Source: a virus
Length of the DNA stretch: 27,015 bases
IMG/VR virus record: IMGVR_UViG_3300047287_000154
Span: 1-27,015 of that record
Direction: 5' to 3' (one strand)
The notes under the pieces were generated by a model. The model worked only from the letters and a program-made list of their open reading frames with translations. It was not told the origin of the DNA and made no database searches. This document shows positions 8,177-16,075 of the stretch, piece by piece. The translations under genes and the position numbers were made by a program. The stretch's first letter is position 1; every line of letters starts with the position of its first letter.

Positions 8177-8811
8177 GCGGTCCATTCAAGGTCAACACCA
8201 GAAGCCAATGGGCAGCGCTGAATCCTGTGCTGATGGCAGGAGAGCCTGGCCTTGAGAGTGATACGCAGAATCTAAAGATCGGCAATGGTCTGACGCCATG
8301 GAGCAAGCTGCCGTATCACGGCTGCCCTGGCTACTGGGGATCGTTCTGGGATACGACTTCACAAGTTGCGGCGGCGATCAACACTGCCTATCCGATTTTT
8401 TTACGACAGGTTGATCTGACAAGCCGTGGCGTAAGAATCGTCTCGGATAGCCGGATCACGGTTGACCATCCGGGAATCTATAGCTTCACGTTCTCGATCC
8501 AGTTCAGCAATAGTGACACGCAGATCCATGATGTGAACGTCTGGTTGCGCAAGAACGACAGCGGTAGCAGTGGTGATGTGCCTGCTAGCGACAGCAAGTT
8601 CAGTGTCATTTCCGGCCATGGAGGCGTGGAAGGCAACGTTATCGGCACCGTAAACTTTGTGCTGGGCTTGGTAGGTGGTGACTACATTGAGCTGATGTGG
8701 ATGACCAGCAATGTGGCAGCCTATATAAATGCCGATCCGGCATCAAGTAGTCCGGCACATCCCAGCATCCCCGGCATCATCTGCACAGTGGTGCAGGTTG
8801 CCTCCGCATAA
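8173..8811 (+). CDS. Virion fibre-like protein: Mtd-type N-terminal domain plus jelly-roll head
   Basis: 212 aa. Residues ~8-48 (WAALNPVLMAGEPGLESDTQ...LKIGNG...PWSKLPY) match the N-terminal domain of phage tropism determinants and fibres (Mtd_N-like). A similar domain starts the tail fibre at 16573. The rest (SRGVRIVSDSRITVDHPGIY, WLRKNDS, GGDYIELMWMT, PSIPGIICTVVQV) looks like a C1q/TNF-type jelly roll known from phage structural proteins, which may bind a receptor or cell surface. Its place among head and connector genes suggests a head or neck fibre and not the main tail fibre. Function is inferred from domains. Confidence 0.75.
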   Translation: MSGPFKVNTRSQWAALNPVLMAGEPGLESDTQNLKIGNGLTPWSKLPYHGCPGYWGSFWDTTSQVAAAINTAYPIFLRQVDLTSRGVRIVSDSRITVDHPGIYSFTFSIQFSNSDTQIHDVNVWLRKNDSGSSGDVPASDSKFSVISGHGGVEGNVIGTVNFVLGLVGGDYIELMWMTSNVAAYINADPASSSPAHPSIPGIICTVVQVASA

Positions 8812-8813
8812 CC

Positions 8814-9242
8814 ATGACTACCAAGCGCGAACAGGTACTGACGGCGATCCGCACGGCGCTCACCGGAACCACCGGCGTCAGCACCCGGATCTATCGCAGC
8901 AGGGTGGAACCACTGAGCCGCGGCGAAAGCCCGGCGCTTGTGATTGAGCCGATCTCAGATACAGCGCAGCAGAACACCAGTCTCCCCACGCTGGATTGGA
9001 GTCTGACGGTTCGGATCGCGGTGATCGTGCGAGGCACGGTGCCGGATCAGACGGCTGATCCGATCATCGAAAGCCTGCACGCCAAGATCATGGCCGATCT
9101 GACCCTGGGCGGATATGCCATTGATGTGCAACCGCAATCGGTGAGCTTCGAGATGGTGGAAGCTGATCAACCGGCTGGCGTGATTGGCTGCGAATATCTT
9201 GTGCGTTATCGCACCTCAGTCACCAATTTGACTATCAGCTGA
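8814..9242 (+). CDS. Tail terminator/completion protein (gpU-like)
   Basis: 142 aa. The pattern REQVLTAIRTALTGTTGV...RIYRSR...PALVIEP followed by LDWSLTVRIAVIVRG and a final YLVRYRTSV is that of the small alpha/beta proteins that cap the tail tube and join it to the head (lambda gpU type). It lies just before the tail-tube gene, as expected. The start context is AACC-ATG without Shine-Dalgarno. The assignment depends on gene order and general pattern. Confidence 0.65.
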   Translation: MTTKREQVLTAIRTALTGTTGVSTRIYRSRVEPLSRGESPALVIEPISDTAQQNTSLPTLDWSLTVRIAVIVRGTVPDQTADPIIESLHAKIMADLTLGGYAIDVQPQSVSFEMVEADQPAGVIGCEYLVRYRTSVTNLTIS

Positions 9243-9276
9243 GCCGGCTACGATGGGTTGAAAGATTCCATCCGGC
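9243..9276 (+). other. Stem-loop between tail terminator and tail tube genes
   Basis: GCCG (9243-9246) can pair with CGGC (9273-9276), and GATGG (9252-9256) with CCATC (9268-9272), leaving a five-base bulge and an 11-base loop. There is no T-run after it, so it is not a normal terminator. It may be an RNA processing or stabilising hairpin in front of a highly expressed gene. Confidence 0.35.
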
Positions 9277-9282
9277 CAAGCC

Positions 9283-10221
9283 ATGCCGCTGCTTTCCCGC
9301 CGCCAGCTGCTGCTGGCCGAAATCGAGACTACTTATGGCGTTGACCCTACGCCAACTGTTGGCGCCAACGCCATCCTGGTGCGCAATATCGAGGTGACGC
9401 CGCTCGAGGCTGACACCGTTAGCCGTGAGCTGATCCGCCCTTACCTCGGCCAATCCGAGCAGCTGCTGGCGCAAACCCGTGTGCTGGTGAACTTTGAAGT
9501 GGAGCTTGCAGGTTCTGGTACTGCCGGCACTGCGCCCGCCTATGGCCCACTGCTGAAAGCATGTTCGTTCACTGAGACCGTATCGGCCAGCACGAGCGTG
9601 ACCTATACGCCCAATAGCAATACCTCGCCCGGTTCGGTCACCATCTATTTCAACAACGATGGCGTGCTGCACAAGGCCACCGGCTGCCGCGGCACGTTCT
9701 CGCTGAACTGCACCGTGGGCGAGATCCCCACGATTGCGTTTGAGTTCACCGGTATCTACAACGCGCCGACCGCATCGGCCATCAGCAGCCCCACCTACGC
9801 CAACCAGGCTGACCCGGTGGTGTTCAAGCAGGGCAACACCACTAGCTTCCAAGTGTTCAGCTATGCCGGTTGCCTTCAGAGTTTCACGATGGAACTGGCC
9901 AATGAGCTGGTCTATCGCGAGCTGGTGGGCTGCACCAAGGAAGTGATCATCACCAACCGCGCCCCTGCTGGTGAAGTGATGATTGAGGCCGTCTCGGTAA
10001 GCGCTCACAACTTCTTTAACGATGCCACCGGCAGCAGCACTGGAAACCTGACCTTCCAGCACGGCCAGACCGCTGGCAACATCGTCACGTTCACCGCTGA
10101 TCAGATCGATCTGGGCAACCCGTCCTATAGCGATGAAGACGGCATCCAGATGCTGACCCTGCCATACATTGCCACCCCGACCGATTCGGGCAATGATGAG
10201 ATGGAGATTGTCTTCACCTGA
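9283..10221 (+). CDS. Major tail tube protein
   Basis: 312 aa. The N-terminus (RRQLLLAEIETTYGVDPTPT) and the middle segments YGPLLKACSFTETV and SPGSVTIYFNNDGVLHKATGCRG are typical of siphophage tail-tube proteins, which stack in hexamers to form the tail. The C-terminal TFQHGQTAGNIVTFTADQIDL and EDGIQMLTLPYIA also fit. Codons are C-ending as in the capsid gene, consistent with a protein needed in hundreds of copies. A stem-loop lies in the 40-base gap before it. No Shine-Dalgarno is seen (AAGCC-ATG). Confidence 0.88.
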   Translation: MPLLSRRQLLLAEIETTYGVDPTPTVGANAILVRNIEVTPLEADTVSRELIRPYLGQSEQLLAQTRVLVNFEVELAGSGTAGTAPAYGPLLKACSFTETVSASTSVTYTPNSNTSPGSVTIYFNNDGVLHKATGCRGTFSLNCTVGEIPTIAFEFTGIYNAPTASAISSPTYANQADPVVFKQGNTTSFQVFSYAGCLQSFTMELANELVYRELVGCTKEVIITNRAPAGEVMIEAVSVSAHNFFNDATGSSTGNLTFQHGQTAGNIVTFTADQIDLGNPSYSDEDGIQMLTLPYIATPTDSGNDEMEIVFT

Positions 10222-10226
10222 TCCGC

Positions 10227-10607
10227 GTGGCATTTGTCCTTAAGCAGTCGGACTCCTACACCTGGCCGGTGAGCATCAAGCTCCCGGCCAACGGTGGGAA
10301 ACGAGAGCGGCAGACATTTGACGCTGAGTTCAAGCGGCTGGCACAGAGCCGCATCAATGAGATTCAGCGCGAGGTGCAGCTGCGCGTTAAGGCGAACGAA
10401 AAGGGCGAGGATACCGGCGAGGGCATCAGCGATCAGAGCATTGCTGATGAGATCCTGGTGGGCTGGGATGGAATCATCGATGGCGATGGTGAGCCCGTGC
10501 CCTTCAGCAATGCGGTGAAGGCGCAACTGCTGGATGTGCCGATGATGGCCGGTGCATTGGTTGCCGCCTACTTCGAGTCACTGGTGGAGCAGAAGAGAAA
10601 AAACTGA
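10227..10607 (+). CDS. Tail assembly chaperone, short form (gpG-like)
   Basis: 126 aa from GTG 10227. The start YTWPVSIKLPANGGKRERQTFDAEFKRL and the helical rest match the first chaperone encoded between tail-tube and tape-measure genes in siphophages. It coats the tape measure and recruits tube subunits, and is usually absent from the finished virion. The gene ends aga-aaa-aac-tga. The A AAA AAC heptamer at 10598-10604 sits in the zero frame directly before the stop, so a fraction of ribosomes should slip back and make a longer protein. Confidence 0.88.
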   Translation: MAFVLKQSDSYTWPVSIKLPANGGKRERQTFDAEFKRLAQSRINEIQREVQLRVKANEKGEDTGEGISDQSIADEILVGWDGIIDGDGEPVPFSNAVKAQLLDVPMMAGALVAAYFESLVEQKRKN

Positions 10608-10636
10608 TCGGGGCCGCTGAGCATTGGCTAGGCGGC
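10598..10636 (+). promoter_or_regulatory. Programmed -1 ribosomal frameshift site: A AAA AAC slippery heptamer and stem-loop
   Basis: The canonical slippery heptamer A AAA AAC is at 10598-10604, in phase with the upstream gene (aga aaa aac) and directly before its TGA. After an eight-base spacer, GCCGCT (10613-10618) pairs with GGCGGC (10631-10636) including one G-T wobble. After a G-A mismatch, AGC (10620-10622) pairs with GCT (10627-10629) around the loop ATTG. The -1 frame is open from the heptamer through 10927. Site, spacer, hairpin and reading frames all agree with the lambda G/GT strategy. Confidence 0.85.
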
Positions 10637-10927
10637 ATGGAGGTTGACGACACAGCAAAGGATGCAGCTGTGTTCGGCATCGAACCACCACCGAGCAAAG
10701 CGGCCATCAACTTTGAGGTGGAGCCAGAAGCATGGGCGGCCGTGCGTGTGTTCCTAAAGGTGCAGACGCAATGGCGTACTGATTCCGGCACCATGATCGG
10801 CCTCGACTATGGCGCTGTGCGCTGGGTGTTTGATCTACTGCAGATCGATGATCCGGCCGAGGTTCTAGGTGATCTGCAGATCATCGAGGCTACAGTGGTT
10901 GCAGCAGTCAACAAGCGCAAGAAATAG
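10637..10927 (+). CDS. Tail assembly chaperone extension, DUF1799-like, made by -1 frameshift
   Basis: The 96 residues from ATG 10637 are probably only part of the product. The frame is open back to the slippery site, so a slip at 10604 would add LIGAAEHWLGG and fuse the whole to the 126-aa upstream chaperone, giving about 233 aa. The segment EAWAAVRVFLKVQTQWRTDSGTMIGLDYGAVRWVFDLL is the hallmark of DUF1799, the T-like half of gpGT proteins. The T domain contacts the tape measure or tube subunits in lambda. Independent translation from 10637 is possible because GGCGG precedes the ATG, but that sequence also forms the hairpin arm. The gene ends two bases before the tape measure. Confidence 0.85.
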   Translation: MEVDDTAKDAAVFGIEPPPSKAAINFEVEPEAWAAVRVFLKVQTQWRTDSGTMIGLDYGAVRWVFDLLQIDDPAEVLGDLQIIEATVVAAVNKRKK

Positions 10928-10929
10928 CC

Positions 10930-12852
10930 ATGGCGCTGGACATGACAACCGCCCTGACGATCAGGGCCAAGGTTGACGGTCTGGCGCAGATTGATGGCTT
11001 GACCCGTTCGCTTGATAAGGCGAACAATCAAGCCAGCGGCTTGAGTGGTGCGTTCAGCAAGCTTGGCGGTGTGGCCAAGAATGCCGGCATCGCCATTGCC
11101 GGTCTCGGTGCTGCTGCAGTTGGCGGCCTTGCGGTGCTTGGCAAGAACGCGATTGATGCAGCAGACAACCTCAACGATCTAAGCCAACGCACTGGTGTTG
11201 GCGTTGAAACGCTCAGCAAGTTTGGCGCAGCAGCAGAAGATAGCGGCAGCAGCATCGAGGAAGTCGCCAAGGCGATGGGCAAGCTGTCGAAGGGGATTGT
11301 TGATCCATCGTCAAAGGTCAATGAAGCCCTGAGATCGATTGGCGTCAGTTCAACTGATGCACAAGGCAAGATCCGCAGCGTCGATCAGGTGATGCTGGAC
11401 ATTGCCGACAAGTTCAGCAAGCTGCCAGATGGTGCGCAGAAGACTGCCTTGGCTATGGAGATCTTCGGCAAATCAGGTGCAAACCTGATCCCGATGCTGA
11501 ACGGCGGCCGCGAAGCGATGAGTCAATACTCAGCAACCATCACCAAGGAGATGGCTGAAGCTGCCGACCGATTCAATGATGCGATCAACATGATCATGCG
11601 TGAACTGGCGGGGCCGTTTAATCAGGCGATTGCGGCCGCTTTGCCGTACATCACGCAACTGGCGCAACAGCTTGGCGCTGCCTTACCTGGCGCAATTGCT
11701 GCGCTAGTTCCAATCTTGACTGGCTTTGTCAGCACACTGGCTCAGATCGGCCAGTGGTTCGCCACGCTTACGCCACAACAGCAGGGATTTGTGGCTGGTG
11801 CTGCTGCGCTCACAGTGGCTTTCATTGCATTGGCGCCTGCCATCACGGCAATCGTCACGGTGTTGACTGCGTTCGGCCCACTAGTTGCTGGCATTGCGGC
11901 AGCGATTGTTGGCATCCCTGCATTGATCGCCGGCTGGGCTGGTGCCATCGGTCCGCTAGTGGCTGGGCTTGGCAGTCTCGGTCAGATTCTGGTGGCGGTG
12001 TTCAGCGGCCCAGTTGGATGGGTGGCACTTGCTGTTGCCGCTGGCGTAGCGATCTATGCCTTCCGTGATCAGATCGGTGCAGCGTTTCAAGCGATTGGCG
12101 GATTCATTTCTGATGCAGCGATGGGATTCAAGACGGTCTTTATCGATCCCGTGATCCAGCTTGGGCAGCAGGTCATCGATTTCTATGCCAAGCCATGGAT
12201 TCAGATTTTTGAATTTCTCAAACAACCATTTGAGCAAGGCTGGCAATGGATTCAGCAAAACTTCATCACGCCACTGCAGAGTGCCTTCCAGCAATCGGTG
12301 CAGTTCATCAAAAACGCATGGGCCGGGATGCAAGAGATCATCTCAAGCCCATTCACCGCTGCCCTAAACATCGTGAAGGGTGCTCTCAATGGCATCATGG
12401 CTGCGATTGAAGGTGGGATTAATGGAGCTGTGGGTGCGATCAATGCATTGATCGCCGCAGCCAACCGCGTTCCTGGCGTGAATATCCCGACTGTTAGCCC
12501 GGTCGCCCTGCCCCGCTTTGCCGAGGGTGGTGTGGTGAATGGTCCGACCGTTGCAATGGTTGGTGAAGGCGGCGAGCCGGAGTACATCGTGCCCCAATCC
12601 AAGGCCAGCGGATTTGCCGCTAACTGGATGGCCGGCAAGCGTGGCGCTAGCGCCATTCCCCGCTTCGCCGAAGGTGGCGTGGTGGTCCCAAGCGCCAATG
12701 TCAGCATTCAAACCGGCCCGGTCACACAGATGAATGGCACTAACTACGTGACCACGCAAGATCTGAGCCGTGCCGTACAGGCTGGCGTCAATCAGACGCT
12801 GAGCCTGATCGCAGGCGATGGCAGTGTGCGCCGCCAGCTGGGGATGGCGTGA
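10930..12852 (+). CDS. Tape measure protein
   Basis: 640 aa. It sets tail length and probably helps DNA delivery. The N-terminus (MTTALTIRAKVDGLAQIDGLTRSLDKANNQ) and the TLSKFGAAAEDSGSSIEEVAKAMGKLSKG segment are typical, as is the Ala/Gly-rich hydrophobic centre around residues 240-385. That centre holds several possible membrane-spanning stretches (for example the FIALAPAITAIVTVLTAFGP segment). The C-terminal part carries two similar units, LPRFAEGGVVNG and IPRFAEGGVVVP, with GGEPEYIVPQSKA between them, common near tape-measure ends. At about 0.15 nm per residue the tail would be near 100 nm, which is short to medium. No lytic domain is seen. Confidence 0.95.
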   Translation: MALDMTTALTIRAKVDGLAQIDGLTRSLDKANNQASGLSGAFSKLGGVAKNAGIAIAGLGAAAVGGLAVLGKNAIDAADNLNDLSQRTGVGVETLSKFGAAAEDSGSSIEEVAKAMGKLSKGIVDPSSKVNEALRSIGVSSTDAQGKIRSVDQVMLDIADKFSKLPDGAQKTALAMEIFGKSGANLIPMLNGGREAMSQYSATITKEMAEAADRFNDAINMIMRELAGPFNQAIAAALPYITQLAQQLGAALPGAIAALVPILTGFVSTLAQIGQWFATLTPQQQGFVAGAAALTVAFIALAPAITAIVTVLTAFGPLVAGIAAAIVGIPALIAGWAGAIGPLVAGLGSLGQILVAVFSGPVGWVALAVAAGVAIYAFRDQIGAAFQAIGGFISDAAMGFKTVFIDPVIQLGQQVIDFYAKPWIQIFEFLKQPFEQGWQWIQQNFITPLQSAFQQSVQFIKNAWAGMQEIISSPFTAALNIVKGALNGIMAAIEGGINGAVGAINALIAAANRVPGVNIPTVSPVALPRFAEGGVVNGPTVAMVGEGGEPEYIVPQSKASGFAANWMAGKRGASAIPRFAEGGVVVPSANVSIQTGPVTQMNGTNYVTTQDLSRAVQAGVNQTLSLIAGDGSVRRQLGMA

Positions 12853-13361
12853 TGGCGTATTACGATCTGCTTTGCTTCCTTGAGTATTACGCTGATCGCA
12901 GCAGCGTGTACGATCCGAGCACGGGCAAGCGAGCACCAACGCGCCGCTGGCAGAACTTCTATCAAGTGCCGCAGGATCTATCAACAGTCGATAGTGCAGT
13001 GCAAGGCAGATTCGTCTACATCCCTTTCAGCGCCTCTGGTTTCACGCTACGGCCTGCCGATAGCATTGGAGAGCTATCCGTTGAGATCGCAGCAACTGGC
13101 GACATCATTGATCTGACCGATACGGCCATCGGAGCGAACCGCCTCGTGATCGCCTCGCTCTACCTGCAGGATGCTGGGGAGGATCAGCTTGATCCCGCTA
13201 GCGCCACGCTTGTCAGCAGATATATTGGCGGCATTGATAGCGCTCAAGTGGACGACACCTCCGTCACGTGGGGCATCAGTCCAGTCCTGGACAAAAGCAA
13301 ACCGCAGATTCCAACGCGCAAGGTGGCATCTGATTTGATCGGGCGTTTTGTGGGGCGATAA
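12852..13361 (+). CDS. Minor tail protein, unknown family (tail tip region)
   Basis: 169 aa from ATG 12852, whose A is the last base of the tape-measure stop (TGATG); a GTG three bases earlier is the alternative. The sequence is beta-rich (GRFVYIPFSASGFTLRPADS, VEIAATGDIIDLTDTAIGANRLVIASLYLQDAG). It ends SKPQIPTRKVASDLIGRFVGR. It occupies the place held by gpM/gpL-type tail-tip proteins in lambda-like phages, but lacks the C-terminal cysteine cluster of gpL. A distal-tail or hub-adapter role is likely from position only. Confidence 0.75.
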   Translation: MAYYDLLCFLEYYADRSSVYDPSTGKRAPTRRWQNFYQVPQDLSTVDSAVQGRFVYIPFSASGFTLRPADSIGELSVEIAATGDIIDLTDTAIGANRLVIASLYLQDAGEDQLDPASATLVSRYIGGIDSAQVDDTSVTWGISPVLDKSKPQIPTRKVASDLIGRFVGR

Positions 13362-13363
13362 CG

Positions 13364-13576
13364 ATGCAACTGCTGGCGATCAATGTTGAGGTGCAGTGTT
13401 GCGATGGCACAGTGCATCAAGATGCGAAGCTTGCTGTTGACGGTACGCGGCGCATTTACCTTGCTGCTGATGGCACTGAAATCGAGGGCGTTGAGGCCAT
13501 GACGAAATGCACCGTTGTTGTGGCTCCAACGATCTTGGCGGCGGCACTGCACCGCTGTATGGAGTGTGAACAATGA
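13364..13576 (+). CDS. Small cysteine-rich tail-region protein
   Basis: 70 aa, two bases after the previous stop, overlapping the hub gene by four bases (ATGA at 13573). It has six cysteines (CC near residue 12, then single cysteines in TKCTV, HRCMECEQ), three of them near the ends of hydrophobic stretches. Metal or Fe-S binding is conceivable, as in lambda gpL, but the spacing is not a pattern I recognise. Codons and coupling suggest a genuine gene. Confidence 0.7.
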   Translation: MQLLAINVEVQCCDGTVHQDAKLAVDGTRRIYLAADGTEIEGVEAMTKCTVVVAPTILAAALHRCMECEQ

Positions 13577-15702
13577 CAAGTAGTTTCCGCCGTGGTTTTG
13601 TTGGACCCATCAAACCGCAAGGTGGCGAATCTGGATCTAGTCGCGCTCAAGAAAATGCAGAAGCAGCGAAAAAGCTATTAGATAATTCTCTTAAAAGAGA
13701 AATCACTAAGCGCGAGCCAATGGCGCCGTTGGCTCCGATTAGCATATCGCCTATTAGGCGCAATACTGGAGCAGCTACTTCTCAACGTCGATCAGCACCT
13801 AATCAAGCTGTTGCACAGCAAGACAAAGCACCCGCAAATCGCAAAACACCAAAAGCTGATCTAGGTGCTGAACAACGCATCGCGACAGCTGGTGAGACCG
13901 TGCCGATTGTGTTCGGCAAACGTGTGAGTGGCAATGGTGGGATCTGGGTGCAGCCCTCACTCGCCCGTGCTGGATCCTATTTCTTTAAAGGCAGCTTTCT
14001 GTTTCCAATCAGCCAGGGGCAGATCGTCAGCAGTCCGGTGAAATACCGCACATGGGTTGGACTGCGCAATATGGCATTCCTTGCTGATCAGACAATCACG
14101 ATCAGCGCGATCTACAACAGTGCTGCCACACTCGCGGCAAGCCCTGGCACCTGCCCGATCCTAGGTGCCGGGTTGTATTGCGGGAATGAAACTTATTCAT
14201 TTGTGGAGGCGCTACACGAGCCATCTGGCACGTTCACAGAACGATTGACCCAGATCGATGTGACATACAGAGGGAACAGAACGATTGCGCGTGGCACTGG
14301 CAACACGACAAATACTGGTTTCTACATGACCATTGATGCCATATACGACAACGATACTGGTAACGACATCACCTCTGCCTACTTCACTTACTTCGGCATT
14401 TCATCTAGCACTCAGTTTTTATTCAATGGTCGATTCGACGGTAGCTTCAATCTAATTGGTGGCGGTGCCATTGGAACGGTTCAGGATTTCATTGATGATC
14501 CTGTGTTTGGCACTGGCTACGTATCACCGGCAACATGGCCCGCTGCGATTGGCGCAAGTGGAAACATCACCTTTGTATGGGCTTTCGACTCAATCGACAA
14601 TCAGCTGAATCTGAGCAATCCAGCAACAACTGGGACACTCGAGGGTGTTCAGTATGAAAATGTCGTCAGCAAGTACGCCGATCCCGCCAGCACACCAACA
14701 GCCAATAACTCAGCCTTTGCCGACATTACCTTTCTAAAGGTTGTTGGCGACATTTACGATCCACCGGAGGCTGGATCGTATCCCACCACGACACGCCAGA
14801 TCTCGGTTTACTACGAGCAGGGCGTGAGCGTTGATCTTTATAGCGTCGGCCTTGTGAGTGGCGTCTATACGCAAGGCGCCAGCAATCAGCTGGTCGACTT
14901 GGCGATGTACCTTTTCACGATCTACAAGCGCACAAGCAACACCGACCCTGATGTGGCGGCGCCGATCTATACCGGCAACATGGAGGATCTGGCGACGTTC
15001 TGCAATGAATACAGCCTCCACTTCAATGGTGTGATCTCGGACTCTCTAAACATCGTGGAGTTTCTGAGCGAGACCGCGCCCTACTTCCTGCTGTCCTTCC
15101 AGTCCAATGGTGGGCAATATCGGTTCGAGCCGCTGCTGCCATTGAACGGCAGCCAAGAGATCGACGTAACTGCGCTCACGCCAGCAGCAACGTTTACCGA
15201 AGATGAGATCTTGCCAGGCTCATTCAGCAAGACCTATGTGGCGGCGGCGGACAAAACCGACGTGAATGTCACAGTGCTGTATCGGTTGAATGATCCAGCT
15301 TCCATCGGCACGCAGCAAAGCGTGCAAGTGCGTTACAGCAGCGTGAGCCTTGATGCACCGGTTGAGCAGTTTGATATGTCGGACTTCTGCGCCAATCGCG
15401 ATCATGCCGTGATCTACGCCAAGCACTACCTGGCCCGGCGCAAGTATTCCGTGCACTCGATCAGTTTTGCTACGCCGCTCTCGACGGCTGGCCTGATTCC
15501 CACCGACGTGATCAAAATTGAGAGGCAGCGCATCACCAGCACCGGCGATAACCGTACCGAGATTGAGTGGTATCAAATCACTGCGATCAACCACCAAGCC
15601 GATGGGACCACCAGCATCGAGGCAGCCCAGTTCCCGGTGAACGGCAGCGACATTGCTCGCATCAGCAATGATGTGCTCAATGGCACCTTTACAGTGGTGT
15701 GA
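13573..15702 (+). CDS. Central tail hub / tip attachment protein (gpJ-like core)
   Basis: 709 aa. The core begins near residue 97 with AGETVPIVFGKRVSGNGGIWVQP, the usual entry to gpJ-type hubs. The LVDLAMYLFTIYKRTSNTDPD segment through LHFNGVISDSLNIVEFLSETAPYFLLS corresponds to the Phage-tail_3-like hub domain. The C-terminal part (IYAKHYLARRKYSVHSISFATPLS, IPTDVIKIERQRIT) is the usual hub beta domain. It closes the tail tube and anchors fibres. The first ~95 residues are an unusual charged, Gln/Ala/Pro-rich extension of low complexity, encoded by more AT-rich DNA than the rest. At 709 aa it is shorter than lambda gpJ (1132 aa), consistent with receptor binding being done by the separate fibre. 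Confidence 0.87.
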   Translation: MTSSFRRGFVGPIKPQGGESGSSRAQENAEAAKKLLDNSLKREITKREPMAPLAPISISPIRRNTGAATSQRRSAPNQAVAQQDKAPANRKTPKADLGAEQRIATAGETVPIVFGKRVSGNGGIWVQPSLARAGSYFFKGSFLFPISQGQIVSSPVKYRTWVGLRNMAFLADQTITISAIYNSAATLAASPGTCPILGAGLYCGNETYSFVEALHEPSGTFTERLTQIDVTYRGNRTIARGTGNTTNTGFYMTIDAIYDNDTGNDITSAYFTYFGISSSTQFLFNGRFDGSFNLIGGGAIGTVQDFIDDPVFGTGYVSPATWPAAIGASGNITFVWAFDSIDNQLNLSNPATTGTLEGVQYENVVSKYADPASTPTANNSAFADITFLKVVGDIYDPPEAGSYPTTTRQISVYYEQGVSVDLYSVGLVSGVYTQGASNQLVDLAMYLFTIYKRTSNTDPDVAAPIYTGNMEDLATFCNEYSLHFNGVISDSLNIVEFLSETAPYFLLSFQSNGGQYRFEPLLPLNGSQEIDVTALTPAATFTEDEILPGSFSKTYVAAADKTDVNVTVLYRLNDPASIGTQQSVQVRYSSVSLDAPVEQFDMSDFCANRDHAVIYAKHYLARRKYSVHSISFATPLSTAGLIPTDVIKIERQRITSTGDNRTEIEWYQITAINHQADGTTSIEAAQFPVNGSDIARISNDVLNGTFTVV

Positions 15703-16073
15703 TGGCCACCTTCCCTGCGCTGGCACCGCGTACACGGGCGCTCTCCTTGGGCGACATACCGCAGCAGCAATACGTGGGCACCAGTGGCGGCGAGGTGCGA
15801 TTCAAGCAGGGCAACTCCTACATCGCTCAAACGCTGAACATTGGCTATGAGTATCTGACAGAGGCTGAGGCCCAGCTGCTGCTGGATCACTATGCCGGGC
15901 AAGAGGGCAGCCTGATCCCGTTCGATCTATCGGCCGAGGTATGGGGCGGCTACACCACGCCGCCAGTCAGCTCAGCCAGCTACCAGTGGCGCTATACCGG
16001 GCCATTCGGCGTGGATATTGCAGCGCCAAGGCGATACAACATCAGCATCGAGCTTGAAACGGTGCCGATCTAG
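15702..16073 (+). CDS. Minor tail protein, paralogue 1
   Basis: 123 aa from ATG 15702 (TGATG overlap with the hub stop). It is similar along most of its length to the next protein: both start with (F)PAL.P..R..(S/T).GD(I/V)PQQQ and share a QGN...I.QTL(N/Q) segment and LSAEVW(G/N)GYTTPPV. It ends YNISIELETVPI. The pair lies between hub and fibre, so a tail-tip accessory, such as a fibre adapter, is a reasonable guess. I do not recognise a named family. Confidence 0.78.
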   Translation: MATFPALAPRTRALSLGDIPQQQYVGTSGGEVRFKQGNSYIAQTLNIGYEYLTEAEAQLLLDHYAGQEGSLIPFDLSAEVWGGYTTPPVSSASYQWRYTGPFGVDIAAPRRYNISIELETVPI

Positions 16074-16075
16074 CC

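Noticed and set aside
8173-8811. Diversity-generating retroelement target, suggested by the Mtd-like domain
   Set aside because: Only the N-terminal domain is Mtd-like; no reverse transcriptase, template repeat or adenine-biased variable repeat was seen in the window.
9235-10233. 332-aa leftward open frame opposite the tail-tube gene
   Set aside because: Same effect of codon bias in a highly expressed gene; the tail-tube protein on + fits the family and the gene order.
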